64,000 nt of DNA from Methylibium rhizosphaerae. GTDB lineage: Bacteria; Pseudomonadota; Gammaproteobacteria; Burkholderiales; Burkholderiaceae_C. The stretch lies in NCBI RefSeq assembly GCF_006386545.1, contig NZ_SWAR01000023.1:1-64000 (forward strand). The letters run 5' to 3'. The translations under genes were made by a program, and so were the position numbers. Below are positions 26,877 through 38,307 of the stretch, one piece after another. The notes below the pieces were generated by a model. It worked only from the letters and a program-made list of their open reading frames with translations. It was not told where the DNA came from and did not search any database. The stretch's first letter is position 1. Each line of letters opens with the position of its first letter.

Positions 26877-27644
26877 ATGAAAAAGCTGATCGCTTCCCTG
26901 CTGGCCTCGCTGGCACTGCTTTCCGGGGCGCAAGCGGCCGAAGGCGGCATCGCGTGGGACAAGTTCCCGACCGAGAAGATGTCGGACGTGGCGGCGCTGC
27001 AGAACGGTGCCAAGCTGTTCGTCAACTACTGCCTGAACTGCCATGCAGCCGCCTTCATGCGCTACAACCGCATGCAGGACATCGGCCTGACCGAAGACCA
27101 GATCAAGTCGAACCTGATGTTCGCCACAGAGAAGGTCGGCGACACCATGCAGGTGGCCCTGAACCCGAAAAATGCCAAGGAATGGTTCGGCGCCGTGCCG
27201 CCCGACCTCACCGTGATCGCGCGCTCGCGCGCCGGTCATGGCGGCACCGGGGCCGACTACCTGTATACCTACCTGCGCACCTACTTCCGCGACGGGACCA
27301 AGGCCACCGGCTGGGACAACCTCGCGTTCCCCAACGTGGGCATGCCGCATGTGCTGTGGGAGCTGCAGGGCCAGCGCGTGGCCAAGTACGAAGAGGCCAA
27401 GGACCCGCACGACCCCAGCAAGACGGTGCATCGTTTTGCCGGCTTCGAGCAGGTCACGCCGGGCAAGCTGTCGCCCCAGGCCTACGACTCCGCCGTTGCC
27501 GACCTCGTGGCGTATCTTCAGTGGATGGGCGAGCCGGCACAGAACCAGCGCGTGCGCGTGGGCGTGTGGGTGCTGCTGTTCCTGGCGGCCTTCTTCGTGA
27601 TTGCGTGGCGCCTGAACGCCGCCTACTGGAAAGACGTGAAGTGA
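26877..27644 (+). CDS. petC: Cytochrome c1 of the bc1 complex
   Basis: The 255-residue periplasmic heme protein passes electrons to soluble cytochrome c. It has a cleavable signal peptide (MKKLIASLLASLALLSGAQA), the heme-binding CLNCH at about residues 51-55, the axial Met region in NVGMPHVLWELQG near residue 160, and a C-terminal membrane anchor (VWVLLFLAAFFVIAW). A rho-independent terminator 48 bp after the stop closes the operon. Confidence 0.97.
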   Translation: MKKLIASLLASLALLSGAQAAEGGIAWDKFPTEKMSDVAALQNGAKLFVNYCLNCHAAAFMRYNRMQDIGLTEDQIKSNLMFATEKVGDTMQVALNPKNAKEWFGAVPPDLTVIARSRAGHGGTGADYLYTYLRTYFRDGTKATGWDNLAFPNVGMPHVLWELQGQRVAKYEEAKDPHDPSKTVHRFAGFEQVTPGKLSPQAYDSAVADLVAYLQWMGEPAQNQRVRVGVWVLLFLAAFFVIAWRLNAAYWKDVK

Positions 27645-27691
27645 CGTATTGAACTGGTGCCGCGGCCGGCTCGTCCGGCGCGGCGCCCTGT

Positions 27692-27734
27692 CGGAGTGGG
27701 ATGCGCCCCTGCCGCCCACTCCGTTTGTGTTTTT
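27692..27734 (+). terminator. Rho-independent terminator after petC
   Basis: CGGAGTGGG and CCCACTCCG form a perfect 9-bp stem around a 14-nt loop, followed by TTTGTGTTTTT. It lies 35 bp before the sspA start, so sspAB either has its own promoter or depends on readthrough. Confidence 0.85.
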
Positions 27735-27769
27735 CGAGAACCTGTTTCTTTTGCTGGGAGCACACCGCC

Positions 27770-28381
27770 ATGATGGTGCTTTACTCCGGAACCACCTGCC
27801 CCTATTCGCATCGCTGCCGCTTCGTGCTGTTCGAGAAGGGCATGGATTTCGAGATCCGTGACGTCGACCTCTTCGCGAAGCCCGAAGACATCGCGCTGAT
27901 GAACCCGTACAACGAGGTGCCGATCCTGGTCGAGCGCGACCTCATCCTGTACGAGTCGCACATCATCAACGAGTACATCGACGAGCGTTTCCCGCACCCG
28001 CAGCTGATGCCGGGCGACCCGGTGGCGCGCGCCCGCGTGCGCCTGTTCCTCTTCAACTTCGAGAAGGAACTGTTCGCCCACGTGAACCTGCTCGAGAGCC
28101 GGGGCGTCAAGGCCACCGACAAGCAGCTCGAGAAGGCGCGTTCGCAGATCCGCGATCGCCTCACGCAGCTGGCGCCCATCTTCCTGAAGAACAAGTACAT
28201 GCTGGGCGACGACTTCTCGATGCTCGACGTGGCGATCGCGCCGCTGCTGTGGCGCCTCGACTACTACGGCATCGACCTGTCGAAGAATGCGGCGCCGCTG
28301 CTGAAGTACGCCGAGCGCATCTTCTCGCGCCCGGCCTACATCGAGGCGCTTACGCCCTCCGAAAAGGTGATGCGCAAGTAA
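27770..28381 (+). CDS. sspA: Stringent starvation protein A (GST fold)
   Basis: SspA is a glutathione-transferase-fold protein that binds RNA polymerase and alters transcription under starvation. The 203-residue product has the GST N-domain (MVLYSGTTCPYSHRCRFVL), the PYNEVPILVERDLILYES strand-turn with the cis-Pro, and an all-helical C-domain ending LTPSEKVMRK. A GGGAG at 27756-27760 is 9 nt from the ATG at 27770; an adjacent second ATG follows. The order petABC-sspA-sspB is conserved in betaproteobacteria. Confidence 0.94.
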   Translation: MMVLYSGTTCPYSHRCRFVLFEKGMDFEIRDVDLFAKPEDIALMNPYNEVPILVERDLILYESHIINEYIDERFPHPQLMPGDPVARARVRLFLFNFEKELFAHVNLLESRGVKATDKQLEKARSQIRDRLTQLAPIFLKNKYMLGDDFSMLDVAIAPLLWRLDYYGIDLSKNAAPLLKYAERIFSRPAYIEALTPSEKVMRK

Positions 28382-28397
28382 GCCGCGTGGTGGTGCG

Positions 28398-28922
28398 ATG
28401 ACCGGTCCTGCCGCCCCCGAAGCACAAGGTACGTCCACCCGGCCGTACCTGATCCGCGCGCTGCACGACTGGTGCACCGACAACGGCTTCACCCCGTATC
28501 TCGCGGTGTATGTCGACCGCTCGGTGCAGGTGCCGCTCGAGTACGTCAAGAACAACGAGATCGTGCTCAACGTGAGCTTCGAGGCCACCAGCGGCCTGCA
28601 GCTCGGCAACGACCAAGTCTCGTTCAAGGCCCGCTTCGGCGGCGTGGCGCGGGAGATCATCGTCCCGATCGACCACGTGATCGCCATCTATGCGCGCGAG
28701 AACGGCCAGGGCATGGCCTTCCCGGTGCCCACCGATGCCGCTGCCGCCGCGCAAGACGACACCCAGGGCGCGGCTGCTTCGCCCGGTGCGGCCGGCGAGC
28801 GCGGCTTGCGGCTGGCAGTGCCGGCCGACGAAGAGGCTGAGTCGGGCGCTGACGAGCCGCCGCCGGAGCCCCCGGCACCCGCAGGCGGCAACGGGCGGCC
28901 GTCGCTCAAGCGCGTGAAGTAA
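28398..28922 (+). CDS. sspB: ClpXP protease specificity-enhancing factor
   Basis: SspB tethers ssrA-tagged and other substrates to ClpXP. The 174-residue protein has the conserved TRPYLIRALHDWCTDNGFTPY start, the substrate-binding strand EIVLNVSFEA, and FKARFGGVAREIIVPIDHVIAIYARENGQG. The acidic, Pro-rich tail ends in SLKRVK, like the ClpX-docking peptide at the end of E. coli SspB. It lies 16 bp after sspA and is cotranscribed. Confidence 0.95.
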   Translation: MTGPAAPEAQGTSTRPYLIRALHDWCTDNGFTPYLAVYVDRSVQVPLEYVKNNEIVLNVSFEATSGLQLGNDQVSFKARFGGVAREIIVPIDHVIAIYARENGQGMAFPVPTDAAAAAQDDTQGAAASPGAAGERGLRLAVPADEEAESGADEPPPEPPAPAGGNGRPSLKRVK

Positions 28923-29045
28923 CAAGCGGTGATGCGGGGCGGACGTCGCAGCCGCGCCTAGAATCGCGCTCTGCGGCGCAGCAACGGCGTCCGCAAGTGC
29001 ATGGCACATCGAAGTGCGTGAACAAGTTGGCGCCAGGCGCCTCCG

Positions 29046-29121
29046 GCCGGCTTAGCTCAGTTGGTAGAGCAACCGCCTTGTAAGCGGTAGGTCATCCGTT
29101 CGAGTCGGATAGCCGGCACCA
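29046..29121 (+). tRNA. tRNA-Thr (anticodon UGU)
   Basis: A complete 76-nt cloverleaf is visible: acceptor GCCGGCT/AGCCGGC, D-arm GCTC-AGTTGGTA-GAGC, anticodon stem ACCGC/GCGGT with loop CTTGTAA (anticodon TGT), T-arm ATCCG-TTCGAGT-CGGAT, discriminator A and encoded CCA. It decodes ACA and related threonine codons. A TAGAATCGCG motif lies 81 bp upstream. No integrase or attachment-site duplicate is seen beside it. Confidence 0.97.
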
Positions 29122-29125
29122 AGCT

Positions 29126-29452
29126 TTACACATTGCCGTTTCCGCTTGATTGAACATGGATGCGGATGGCGGTAACCTGCCAGCCCCGCTGACGCAGCGT
29201 GGCTTCGAGCCGCGGTTGCAACTGCCGCAACTTGGCTGCCACAGCAGCATTGCGAGCAATCAGGGTCCAGCCCAGGTCGTCAACCGGGCCGGCGCTCACG
29301 TAGGGGGTCAGCGCAGCGGGCAAGCAGGTTCGCACGGCATCGAGTCGTGCCTTGGAGTCGGCCAGCCGCTGCTGCAGCCGCTCCAGTGGACCGCTTCGTT
29401 GGAGGGCGTCCCGGATCGGCAGCGCGTCAGGTACCGAGCGGTGCATGGTCAT
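29126..29452 (-). CDS. DciA/DUF721 helicase-loader-like protein
   Basis: The 108-residue protein has an N-terminal helix pair and a KH-like DUF721 core (LTPYVSAGPVDDLGWTLIARNAAVAAKL, cited as TPYVSAGPVDDLGWTLIA). DciA loads the replicative helicase in bacteria lacking DnaC. The family call rests on length, composition and its conserved position next to an M23 peptidase and secA in Burkholderiales. It is convergent with tRNA-Thr and divergent from the peptidase with a 20-bp gap. A second ATG two codons in is an alternative start. Confidence 0.75.
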   Translation of the reverse strand: MTMHRSVPDALPIRDALQRSGPLERLQQRLADSKARLDAVRTCLPAALTPYVSAGPVDDLGWTLIARNAAVAAKLRQLQPRLEATLRQRGWQVTAIRIHVQSSGNGNV

Positions 29453-29472
29453 GGTGTGAGGAGTGTAGAGCG

Positions 29473-30510
29473 ATGCAGGTAATGATCACCCACGGGCGCA
29501 TGGCCCGCACGCGCGTGCTGCAGTTCAGCGCCCTGCAGGTGGCCGTGCTCGGCGTGCTGCTCGGCACGCTGCTGATGCTGCTGTCCGGCGCCGTGTACCA
29601 CTTCATCTTCCTCAAGGCCGCTCGCGAAGGCTGGCCGGTGGTGAGCCAGGTGGTTCGGCTGGTGGTTCGCGACGAAATCGCCCAGCGCGACCGGTTCATG
29701 CGCGAGAACCTCGACGCCATGGCGCAGCGGGTGGGCGAAATGCAGGCCAAGCTGGTGAAGCTCGAAGTGATGGGTGAGCGCGTCTCGGGGCTCGCCGGAC
29801 TCAAGCCTGAAGACCTGCGCCCCGGCGACGACAAGGAAGCCGGCCGTGGCGCTCCGGCTGGCCGTGGCGGCGCTCCGGCCGGCAGCAAGCCGGTGGGCGC
29901 GAGCGGGCAGGGCGGGCCTTACGTGCCGGCACCCCATTCGCCTTCGCTGGAGCAGCTCAACCAGGCCATGGCGCAGCTCGATGAGCAGACGCAGCACCAC
30001 AGCGACATGTTCACCATGATCGAGTCCCGCCTGTTCGAGAGCCGGCTGCGCGCCCTCATGGTCCCGAGCTCGGCCCCGGTGGAAGGGCCCGTCGGCTCGG
30101 GCTTCGGCTTCCGCACCGACCCGTTCACCGGCCGCGGCGCCTTGCATACCGGGCTCGACTTCCCGGCCGACGTGGGCACCCCGATCCAGGCCGCGGCCGG
30201 CGGCGTGGTCGTCGCCTCCGAATCGCACCCCCAGTACGGCAGCATGGTCGAGGTCGATCACGGCAACAGCCTCGTCACCCGCTATGCGCATGCCTCGAAG
30301 CTGCTCGTGAAGACGGGCGACATCGTCAAGCGCGGGCAGGTCATCGCCCTCGTCGGTTCCACCGGCCGCTCGACCGGGCCGCACCTGCACTTCGAGGTGC
30401 TGGTGGAAGGCGTGCCCCAGAACCCGAGCAAGTTCCTCGCGGGCAACCGCGCCGGGGCCTCCACCGCCGTGGCGTCCGGCTCCCGGTCCCAGCCCGCCAC
30501 CGCCCGCTGA
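29473..30510 (+). CDS. M23 family (LytM-type) metallopeptidase
   Basis: The 345-residue envelope protein has one N-terminal membrane anchor (about residues 18-42), a charged coiled-coil region and Gly/Pro-rich linker (about 80-165), and a C-terminal peptidase M23 domain. The zinc-site motifs are intact: [13 protein letters not shown] (H-x3-D, about residue 225) and [10 protein letters not shown] (H-x-H, about residue 300). It probably cleaves peptidoglycan crosslinks during growth or division. It precedes secA with a 212-bp gap, an order conserved in Burkholderiales. Confidence 0.92.
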   Translation: MQVMITHGRMARTRVLQFSALQVAVLGVLLGTLLMLLSGAVYHFIFLKAAREGWPVVSQVVRLVVRDEIAQRDRFMRENLDAMAQRVGEMQAKLVKLEVMGERVSGLAGLKPEDLRPGDDKEAGRGAPAGRGGAPAGSKPVGASGQGGPYVPAPHSPSLEQLNQAMAQLDEQTQHHSDMFTMIESRLFESRLRALMVPSSAPVEGPVGSGFGFRTDPFTGRGALHTGLDFPADVGTPIQAAAGGVVVASESHPQYGSMVEVDHGNSLVTRYAHASKLLVKTGDIVKRGQVIALVGSTGRSTGPHLHFEVLVEGVPQNPSKFLAGNRAGASTAVASGSRSQPATAR

Positions 30511-30562
30511 CACACGCGGCTGGCCCGGCCTGGCGACCCCTGGTCGCGAGGCACCCCGGTGC

Positions 30563-30568
30563 TAGAAT
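30563..30568 (+). promoter_or_regulatory. Putative -10 element of secA
   Basis: TAGAAT followed by TTTTT is the only AT-rich patch between the M23 gene and secA. A transcript starting near 30575 would have a leader of about 148 nt. No clear -35 is seen. A 6-bp hairpin (GCGACC-CCT-GGTCGC, 30533-30547) precedes it. Confidence 0.45.
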
Positions 30569-30722
30569 TTTTCGCTTTGCGGCGGCTGCCGCAAGCGGTT
30601 GCACGCCGCGCTTGCAAACCGGCGGTCAGGCCCCAGTTGGCAGGGGCACGAAGCGGGCAGCCGACGCGCTCCGCCTGGTCCGCCGTCAGCCGGCGGCCCC
30701 TCGCCCACAACCTCCTCGAAGC

Positions 30723-33464
<2,742 letters not shown>

Positions 33465-33500
33465 ACTCGCTCGAACCGTAGAAGCATTTGCGTACCGATT

Positions 33501-33532
33501 GAAGGGGGCCTTGACGGCCCTCTTCGTCTTTC
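33501..33532 (+). terminator. Rho-independent terminator after secA
   Basis: GAAGGGGGCC-TTGAC-GGCCCTCTTC forms a 10-bp stem with one G-T wobble, followed by GTCTTTCC. It lies 36 bp after the secA stop. Confidence 0.75.
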
Positions 33533-33591
33533 CGAAGGCATGCGCTCCCTACAATGCGCGCTCGCCCCTTTCCTGACCCGTGAGGCCCGCC

Positions 33592-34821
33592 ATGCCCGTG
33601 AACCTGACCGCCCCCGATCCCGCCGACCTGTTTGCCGTGCCCGGTGTCGAGATCGGCATCGCGATGGCCGGCGTGCGCAAGGCCAACCGGCGTGACCTCA
33701 CGGTCATCACGCTGGCCGAGGGCGCGGCGGTGGCCGGCGTGTTCACCCGCAACCGCTTCTGCGCCGCGCCGGTGCAGCTGTGCCGCAAGCACCTGGCCGC
33801 CGGTGTGGGCGTGCGGGCCCTGGTCATCAACACCGGCAATGCCAACGCCGGCACCGGCGAAGACGGGCTCACACGCGCCTATGCCACCTGCGTGGCCCTG
33901 GCGCAGAAGCTCGAGCTCGCGCCGGAGCAGGTGCTGCCGTTTTCCACCGGCGTGATCATGGAGACGCTGCCCAACGATCGCATCGCCGCGGCGCTGCCGG
34001 CCGCGCTCGCCGACCTGAAGGCCGACCACTGGGCCACCGCGGCCGAGGCCATCATGACGACCGACACGCTGCCGAAGGCGGCGTCGCGCAAGGTGCAGAT
34101 CGGCGGCGCCACCGTCACGGTCACCGGCATCTCCAAGGGCGCCGGCATGATCCGTCCGAACATGGCCACCATGCTGGGCTTCGTGGCCACCGACGCCAAC
34201 ATTGCCGCCGGCCTGGTGCAGACGCTGGTGAGCGAAGCGGCCGACCGCTCTTTCAACCGCATCACCATCGACGGCGATACCTCCACCAACGACTCGTTCA
34301 TGCTGATGGCCACCCGCCAGGCCGCGCATGACGAGATCACCTCGCTCGATTCGCCCGAAGGCCGCGCCCTGCGCGAGGCGGTGATCGCGGTGTCCACGCA
34401 GCTGGCGCAGGCCATCGTGCGCGACGGCGAGGGCGCCACCAAGTTCATCACCGTGCAGGTCGAAGGCGGCCGCACCGAGGCCGAATGCCAGCAGGTCGCC
34501 TATGCGATCGCCCATTCGCCGCTGGTCAAGACCGCCTTCTACGCGAGCGACCCCAACCTCGGCCGCATCCTCGCGGCAGTGGGCTATGCCGGCATCGCCG
34601 ACCTCGACCAGGGGTTGATCGAGCTGCACCTCGACGACGTGCACGTGGCCACCAAGGGCGGCCGCCATCCGGCCTACCGCGAAGAAGACGGCCAGCGCGT
34701 CATGAAGCAGAGCGAGATCACGGTGCGCGTCGGACTCAACCGGGGCGTGGCGCAGGCCACCGTATGGACCTGCGATTTCTCGCACGACTACGTGAGCATC
34801 AACGCCGACTACCGCAGCTGA
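33592..34821 (+). CDS. argJ: Bifunctional ornithine acetyltransferase / N-acetylglutamate synthase
   Basis: ArgJ recycles acetyl groups in arginine synthesis. The 409-residue precursor self-cleaves at the Ala-Thr bond in [10 protein letters not shown], with the nucleophile at about T193; the upstream KGAGMI segment is also conserved. The C-terminal half has [10 protein letters not shown] and the terminal [13 protein letters not shown]. The ATG at 33592 follows a TACAAT -10-like hexamer at 33550-33555. The stop codon lies inside a 9-bp tandem repeat. Confidence 0.97.
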   Translation: MPVNLTAPDPADLFAVPGVEIGIAMAGVRKANRRDLTVITLAEGAAVAGVFTRNRFCAAPVQLCRKHLAAGVGVRALVINTGNANAGTGEDGLTRAYATCVALAQKLELAPEQVLPFSTGVIMETLPNDRIAAALPAALADLKADHWATAAEAIMTTDTLPKAASRKVQIGGATVTVTGISKGAGMIRPNMATMLGFVATDANIAAGLVQTLVSEAADRSFNRITIDGDTSTNDSFMLMATRQAAHDEITSLDSPEGRALREAVIAVSTQLAQAIVRDGEGATKFITVQVEGGRTEAECQQVAYAIAHSPLVKTAFYASDPNLGRILAAVGYAGIADLDQGLIELHLDDVHVATKGGRHPAYREEDGQRVMKQSEITVRVGLNRGVAQATVWTCDFSHDYVSINADYRS

Positions 34822-34856
34822 CGCAGCTGACGCGGCTGACGCAGCTGACGCAGCAG
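34812..34856. repeat. Five-copy 9-bp tandem repeat at the argJ 3' end
   Basis: The unit ACGCAGCTG occurs five times in a row with three variant bases in total (first copy CCGCAGCTG, third ACGCGGCTG, last ACGCAGCAG). The argJ stop TGA lies inside the second unit. It is a minisatellite-like run, not a CRISPR. Confidence 0.85.
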
Positions 34857-34870
34857 GCCGGGCTGCGGCC

Positions 34871-36475
34871 TCAGGCCTGGCTCGACTCGCCCGGCAGCAC
34901 GACGAAGAAGCAGGCGCCCTTGCCGGGCTCCGCCTCGGCCCACACACGGCCGCCGTGCCGCTGCACCGCGCGGCGCACGATGGCCAGGCCCACGCCGGTG
35001 CCGGCGAACTCGGACTCGCTGTGCATGCGCCGGAACGGCTCGAACAGGTGGCGAGCCCGGGCCATGTCGAAGCCGGCGCCGTCATCGCGCACCAGGAAGC
35101 CGTGCCCGCCTTCGGGAGAGACGTAGGGCTTGAGCGCGATGTGGGCGCGCATGCGCCTGGAGGTGTATTTCCAGGCGTTGGAGAGCAGGTTCTCCAGCAC
35201 GAGGTGCAGCAGCCCGATGTCGCCGTACACCGGCAGCGTGTGCGGCAGGTCGATCTCCACATGGCGCTGCGGGGCTGCGGCCTGCAGCCGGGCCAGCACC
35301 TCATGGGCCATGGGTGCGAGATCGATGGTGCGCGGCATCGGCGTCTCGCGGCCCACCTTCGAAAGGCTCAGCAGGTCCTCGATGATGTGGCCCATCCGCT
35401 GGGCTGCGGTGTGGATGTAGCCGAGGAAGGTCCGGCTCTGCGGGTCGAGCCGGCCGTCGTGCGGCGGCTCGGTCAACAGCCGGCTGAAGCCGTCGATCGC
35501 GCGCAGCGGCGCGCGCAGGTCATGCGAGACGGAATAGTTGAACGCCTGCAGCTCCTCGTTGGCATGTTCGAGCGCGGCGGTGCGCTCGCGCACCCTTTCC
35601 TCCAGCTCCGCATACAGCCGCACGTTCTCGATGGCAACGGAGGTCGTGTCGGCGAGCGCCTGCAGCAGGCTGAGCTCGCTTTCGGTCGCCTCGTGGGGCG
35701 CTGCCCAGTAGCTGCCGATCGCGCCGATCGGCGACTCGATCCGGATCGGCACCATGACCAGGCTCTTCACGAAGGTGGGCCGGTAGGCGTCGATGGGGAT
35801 GCGCGGGTCGACGTAGATGTCGGGAATCACCGCGGCCTGCTGGTTCAGCATGGCCCAGCCGCTGATGCAGGCCTGCAGCGGGAAGCGCCGGCCCTTCCAC
35901 AGCGGCTCGATCGCGTCCTCGTCGGCATAGAAGCACTGCTCGCCATCGCGCAGCACGAAGGTGGCGCCGTCGGCCCCGGTGAGCCGGCGGGCGCCGGTGC
36001 GCACGATGGCCATCACGTCGGCCATCGTGCGGGCGGTGGACAGCTGCTTGACGATGCCGATCAGCACCGCGAGGCTTTCCTTCTCGCTTTCCAGGCGCTC
36101 GCGCTCCCGCTTGTTCTGCAGGTAGTGCATCGCCGGCAGCAGGCGCCACAGGCCGTCTTTCAGGATGTAGTCGTTCGCGCCCGCCTTCAGGCATTCGAGT
36201 GCCCGCCGCTCGTCGGCGTTGCCGCTGAGCACGATGAAAGGAATGGCCGGGTGCGCGTCACGCGCAAGCTCCAGCGCCTGCAGCCCGTCCAGGCCCGGCA
36301 GGCTGTTGTCGCAGACCACCGCATCGAAACTGCCGTGTCCGAGCGCATCGGCATAGGCGCGCGCCGAATCGACGGTGCGCCACTGCACGGCGACCTGCCA
36401 GCGTTCGACGGTCCGGTGGATCAGGTCCGCATCGAGCGGGTCGTCTTCGAGGTGCAGGATGCGCAGGCTGTCCAT
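34871..36475 (-). CDS. REC-GAF-histidine kinase hybrid sensor
   Basis: The 534-residue soluble signalling protein has an N-terminal receiver domain (acidic E10-D11-D12, phosphoacceptor D56 in VVCDNSLPG, switch Lys in ILKD), a GAF sensor domain (about 145-287), a coiled coil, and a HisKA domain with H318 in NYSVSHDLRAPLRA. The HATPase domain has ENLLSNAWKYTS, VRDDGAGFD and GTGVGLAIV. All catalytic residues are present. It has no membrane segment, so the input is cytosolic. No partner regulator is adjacent. It is convergent with argJ. Confidence 0.9.
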   Translation of the reverse strand: MDSLRILHLEDDPLDADLIHRTVERWQVAVQWRTVDSARAYADALGHGSFDAVVCDNSLPGLDGLQALELARDAHPAIPFIVLSGNADERRALECLKAGANDYILKDGLWRLLPAMHYLQNKRERERLESEKESLAVLIGIVKQLSTARTMADVMAIVRTGARRLTGADGATFVLRDGEQCFYADEDAIEPLWKGRRFPLQACISGWAMLNQQAAVIPDIYVDPRIPIDAYRPTFVKSLVMVPIRIESPIGAIGSYWAAPHEATESELSLLQALADTTSVAIENVRLYAELEERVRERTAALEHANEELQAFNYSVSHDLRAPLRAIDGFSRLLTEPPHDGRLDPQSRTFLGYIHTAAQRMGHIIEDLLSLSKVGRETPMPRTIDLAPMAHEVLARLQAAAPQRHVEIDLPHTLPVYGDIGLLHLVLENLLSNAWKYTSRRMRAHIALKPYVSPEGGHGFLVRDDGAGFDMARARHLFEPFRRMHSESEFAGTGVGLAIVRRAVQRHGGRVWAEAEPGKGACFFVVLPGESSQA

Positions 36476-36951
36476 CGAGTGCTGCCGGGCGGCCCGTGAA
36501 GCGGAAGAACCCCCGCATGCTAGGGAGCACCCCGGGGGTGAACATTCCCCCTTTGGAGGGAGTCGTGTGCAGCATGCACGCTGCTCGCGTTTTGCTCGGC
36601 CTTTGCCCCGGGCCCTTGTGACGCCGCCGGGGCCGCTGCTAGCATGTGGGCCGCATCATTCGAGGAGCCTTCCATGGACGCGATGAACCCGATCGGCCTT
36701 GCAAGCGCAACACGCGGCGGGCTGCTCGCGGGCTCTGTCGCACCTCATGATGTGCGGCGCACCTCCCGAGTACGACCGCCCTCCCGCAGCAGCCGCTAGG
36801 CCGCGGCAACGCCCGCCCGCCGGCTGCAGCGCTGCCTGACGCAGCGCCAGGCCCCCCACTCGCAAACGCCCCGACCACAGGCCCACAAGGCCGGTGGTGA
36901 TCCCGACCCTTTCTTGCGGCGCACACCCGAGCCGCAAGCGTGGAGAACACC
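36476..36951. other. 476-bp structured divergent gap
   Basis: Between the sensor kinase and the MFS gene lie several inverted repeats: CACCCC-G-GGGGTG around 36530, an imperfect GCAGCATGCACGCTGC dyad around 36574, and GCCCCGG...CCGGGGC at about 36604-36632. A possible 41-codon reading frame is listed separately. Nothing else is recognisable. Confidence 0.5.
36674..36799 (+). CDS. Possible 41-residue small protein or leader
   Basis: An ATG at 36674 is preceded by GAGGAG at the ideal spacing and by a TAGCAT hexamer (about 36640). It opens a frame of 41 codons ending in TAG at 36797-36799. The product starts MDAMNPIGLASATRGG and ends Arg/Ser-rich; no family is recognised. It lies 152 bp before the MFS gene on the same strand. 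It may be a leader peptide, a decayed gene end, or chance; coding is unproven. Confidence 0.25.
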   Translation: MDAMNPIGLASATRGGLLAGSVAPHDVRRTSRVRPPSRSSR

Positions 36952-38307
36952 ATGACCGCATGGCTGGCCCGCATCCGCGGAGCCTTGCAGCAGCGAATGA
37001 CGCTGCCGCCCGACGACCTGCTGCGCGACGCCACCTACCGCCGCCTGTGGAGCTCCATCCTCATTAGCTCCTTCGGCGGGCAGGTGACCATGCTCGCGCT
37101 GCCGCTCACCGCCGCCGTGCTGCTTGACGCGAGTCCCACGCAGATGGGCGTGCTCACCGCGATGGAGATCCTGCCCTTCGTGCTGCTGTCGCTGCCCAGC
37201 GGCGTGTGGCTCGACCGGGTGCGCAAGCTGCCGGTGTACGTGGCCGGCGAAGCGAGCATCGCCGTCGTGGTGGCCAGCGTGCCGCTCGCGTGGTGGCTGG
37301 GCTGGCTCGGCATGGGCTGGATGTACGCGGCCGCCTTCGTGATGGGCTGCATCTACGTCACGGCCGGCTCGGCCGCGCAGATCGTGCTGACCCAGGTGGT
37401 GGCACGCGAGCGGCTGGTCGAGGCGCATGCCAAGAACGCGCTGGCCACCTCGGGCGCCGAAGTGGCCGGGCCGGGCCTGGCGGGCGCGCTGATCAAGGTG
37501 GTCGGCGCGCCGGTCGCGCTGCTGGTCGATGCGGTGCTGCTGCTGGTGTCGGTGGCCATCCTGCGCGGCATCCGGGTGCACGAGATCCGCCGCGAGCGGC
37601 CGGACGCGCATTTCTGGCGCGACCTGAAGGCCGGCGTGCGCTTTGTGCGCAACACGCCGCTGCTGGTGGCCCTGGCCATCGCGGTGGGCCTGTGGCAGAT
37701 GCTGCACCACAGCGCCCTCGTCGTGCAGATCCTGTTCGCCACCCGCACCCTCGGGCTCAACGAGCACCAGGTGGGCCTGAGCTATGTGGGCATGGGGCTG
37801 GGCACCATCGTCGCCAGCACGGTGGGCAACCGCATCTCCAAGCGCGTCGGCCCGGGGCCGTGCCTGGTGCTGGGCTTCGCCATCTGCGGGCTCGGCTGGT
37901 CGCTGCTGGCGGTGGCGCCGGCCGACCGCTGGGGCATCGCCGCCTTCGCGCTCATGCTGGTGTGCTTCAGCGCCGGCGCGGTGCTGATCTTCATCAACTT
38001 CCTGGCGCTGCGGCAGGCGGTCACGCCGGAGCACCTGCTGGGCCGCATGACCAGCACGATGCGCTGGCTCATCCTCATCCCGGCCGGGCCGGGCGCGCTG
38101 ATCGGCGGCTGGCTGGGCGAACACGTGGGGCTGCGCACCTCGCTCGGCTTCGCCGGGCTCGGCGCCCTGCTGCTGGCGGTGCTGGCATGGCGCCACCCGG
38201 TGATCCGCAACACCATCGAACTGCCGCAGCCCGAGCCGGAAGAGAGCCTGCTCGGGGCCGAGGCCACGGTGCGGCCGGCCGACGTGGTGCAGGCCGAAGG
38301 GGTGTGA
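36952..38307 (+). CDS. MFS transporter (EntS-like exporter family)
   Basis: The 451-residue protein has about 12 membrane helices in two halves, with the MFS inter-helix motif GVWLDRVRKLPVYV (motif A) after helix 2 and VGNRISKRVGPGP in the second half. Overall it resembles the MFS_3/EntS group of proton-driven exporters; the substrate is unknown. The ATG at 36952 has GGAG 6 nt upstream, which beats a GTG four codons earlier. Its stop TGA and the ugpQ stop meet base to base at TGATCA (38305-38310). Confidence 0.88.
   Translation: MTAWLARIRGALQQRMTLPPDDLLRDATYRRLWSSILISSFGGQVTMLALPLTAAVLLDASPTQMGVLTAMEILPFVLLSLPSGVWLDRVRKLPVYVAGEASIAVVVASVPLAWWLGWLGMGWMYAAAFVMGCIYVTAGSAAQIVLTQVVARERLVEAHAKNALATSGAEVAGPGLAGALIKVVGAPVALLVDAVLLLVSVAILRGIRVHEIRRERPDAHFWRDLKAGVRFVRNTPLLVALAIAVGLWQMLHHSALVVQILFATRTLGLNEHQVGLSYVGMGLGTIVASTVGNRISKRVGPGPCLVLGFAICGLGWSLLAVAPADRWGIAAFALMLVCFSAGAVLIFINFLALRQAVTPEHLLGRMTSTMRWLILIPAGPGALIGGWLGEHVGLRTSLGFAGLGALLLAVLAWRHPVIRNTIELPQPEPEESLLGAEATVRPADVVQAEGV

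Noticed and set aside
29046-29121. tRNA-Thr as a genomic-island attachment site
   Set aside because: No integrase, no duplicated tRNA 3' end and no change of gene content beside it.
34812-34856. CRISPR-like repeats
   Set aside because: Units are 9 bp, directly adjacent and without spacers; no cas gene is near.
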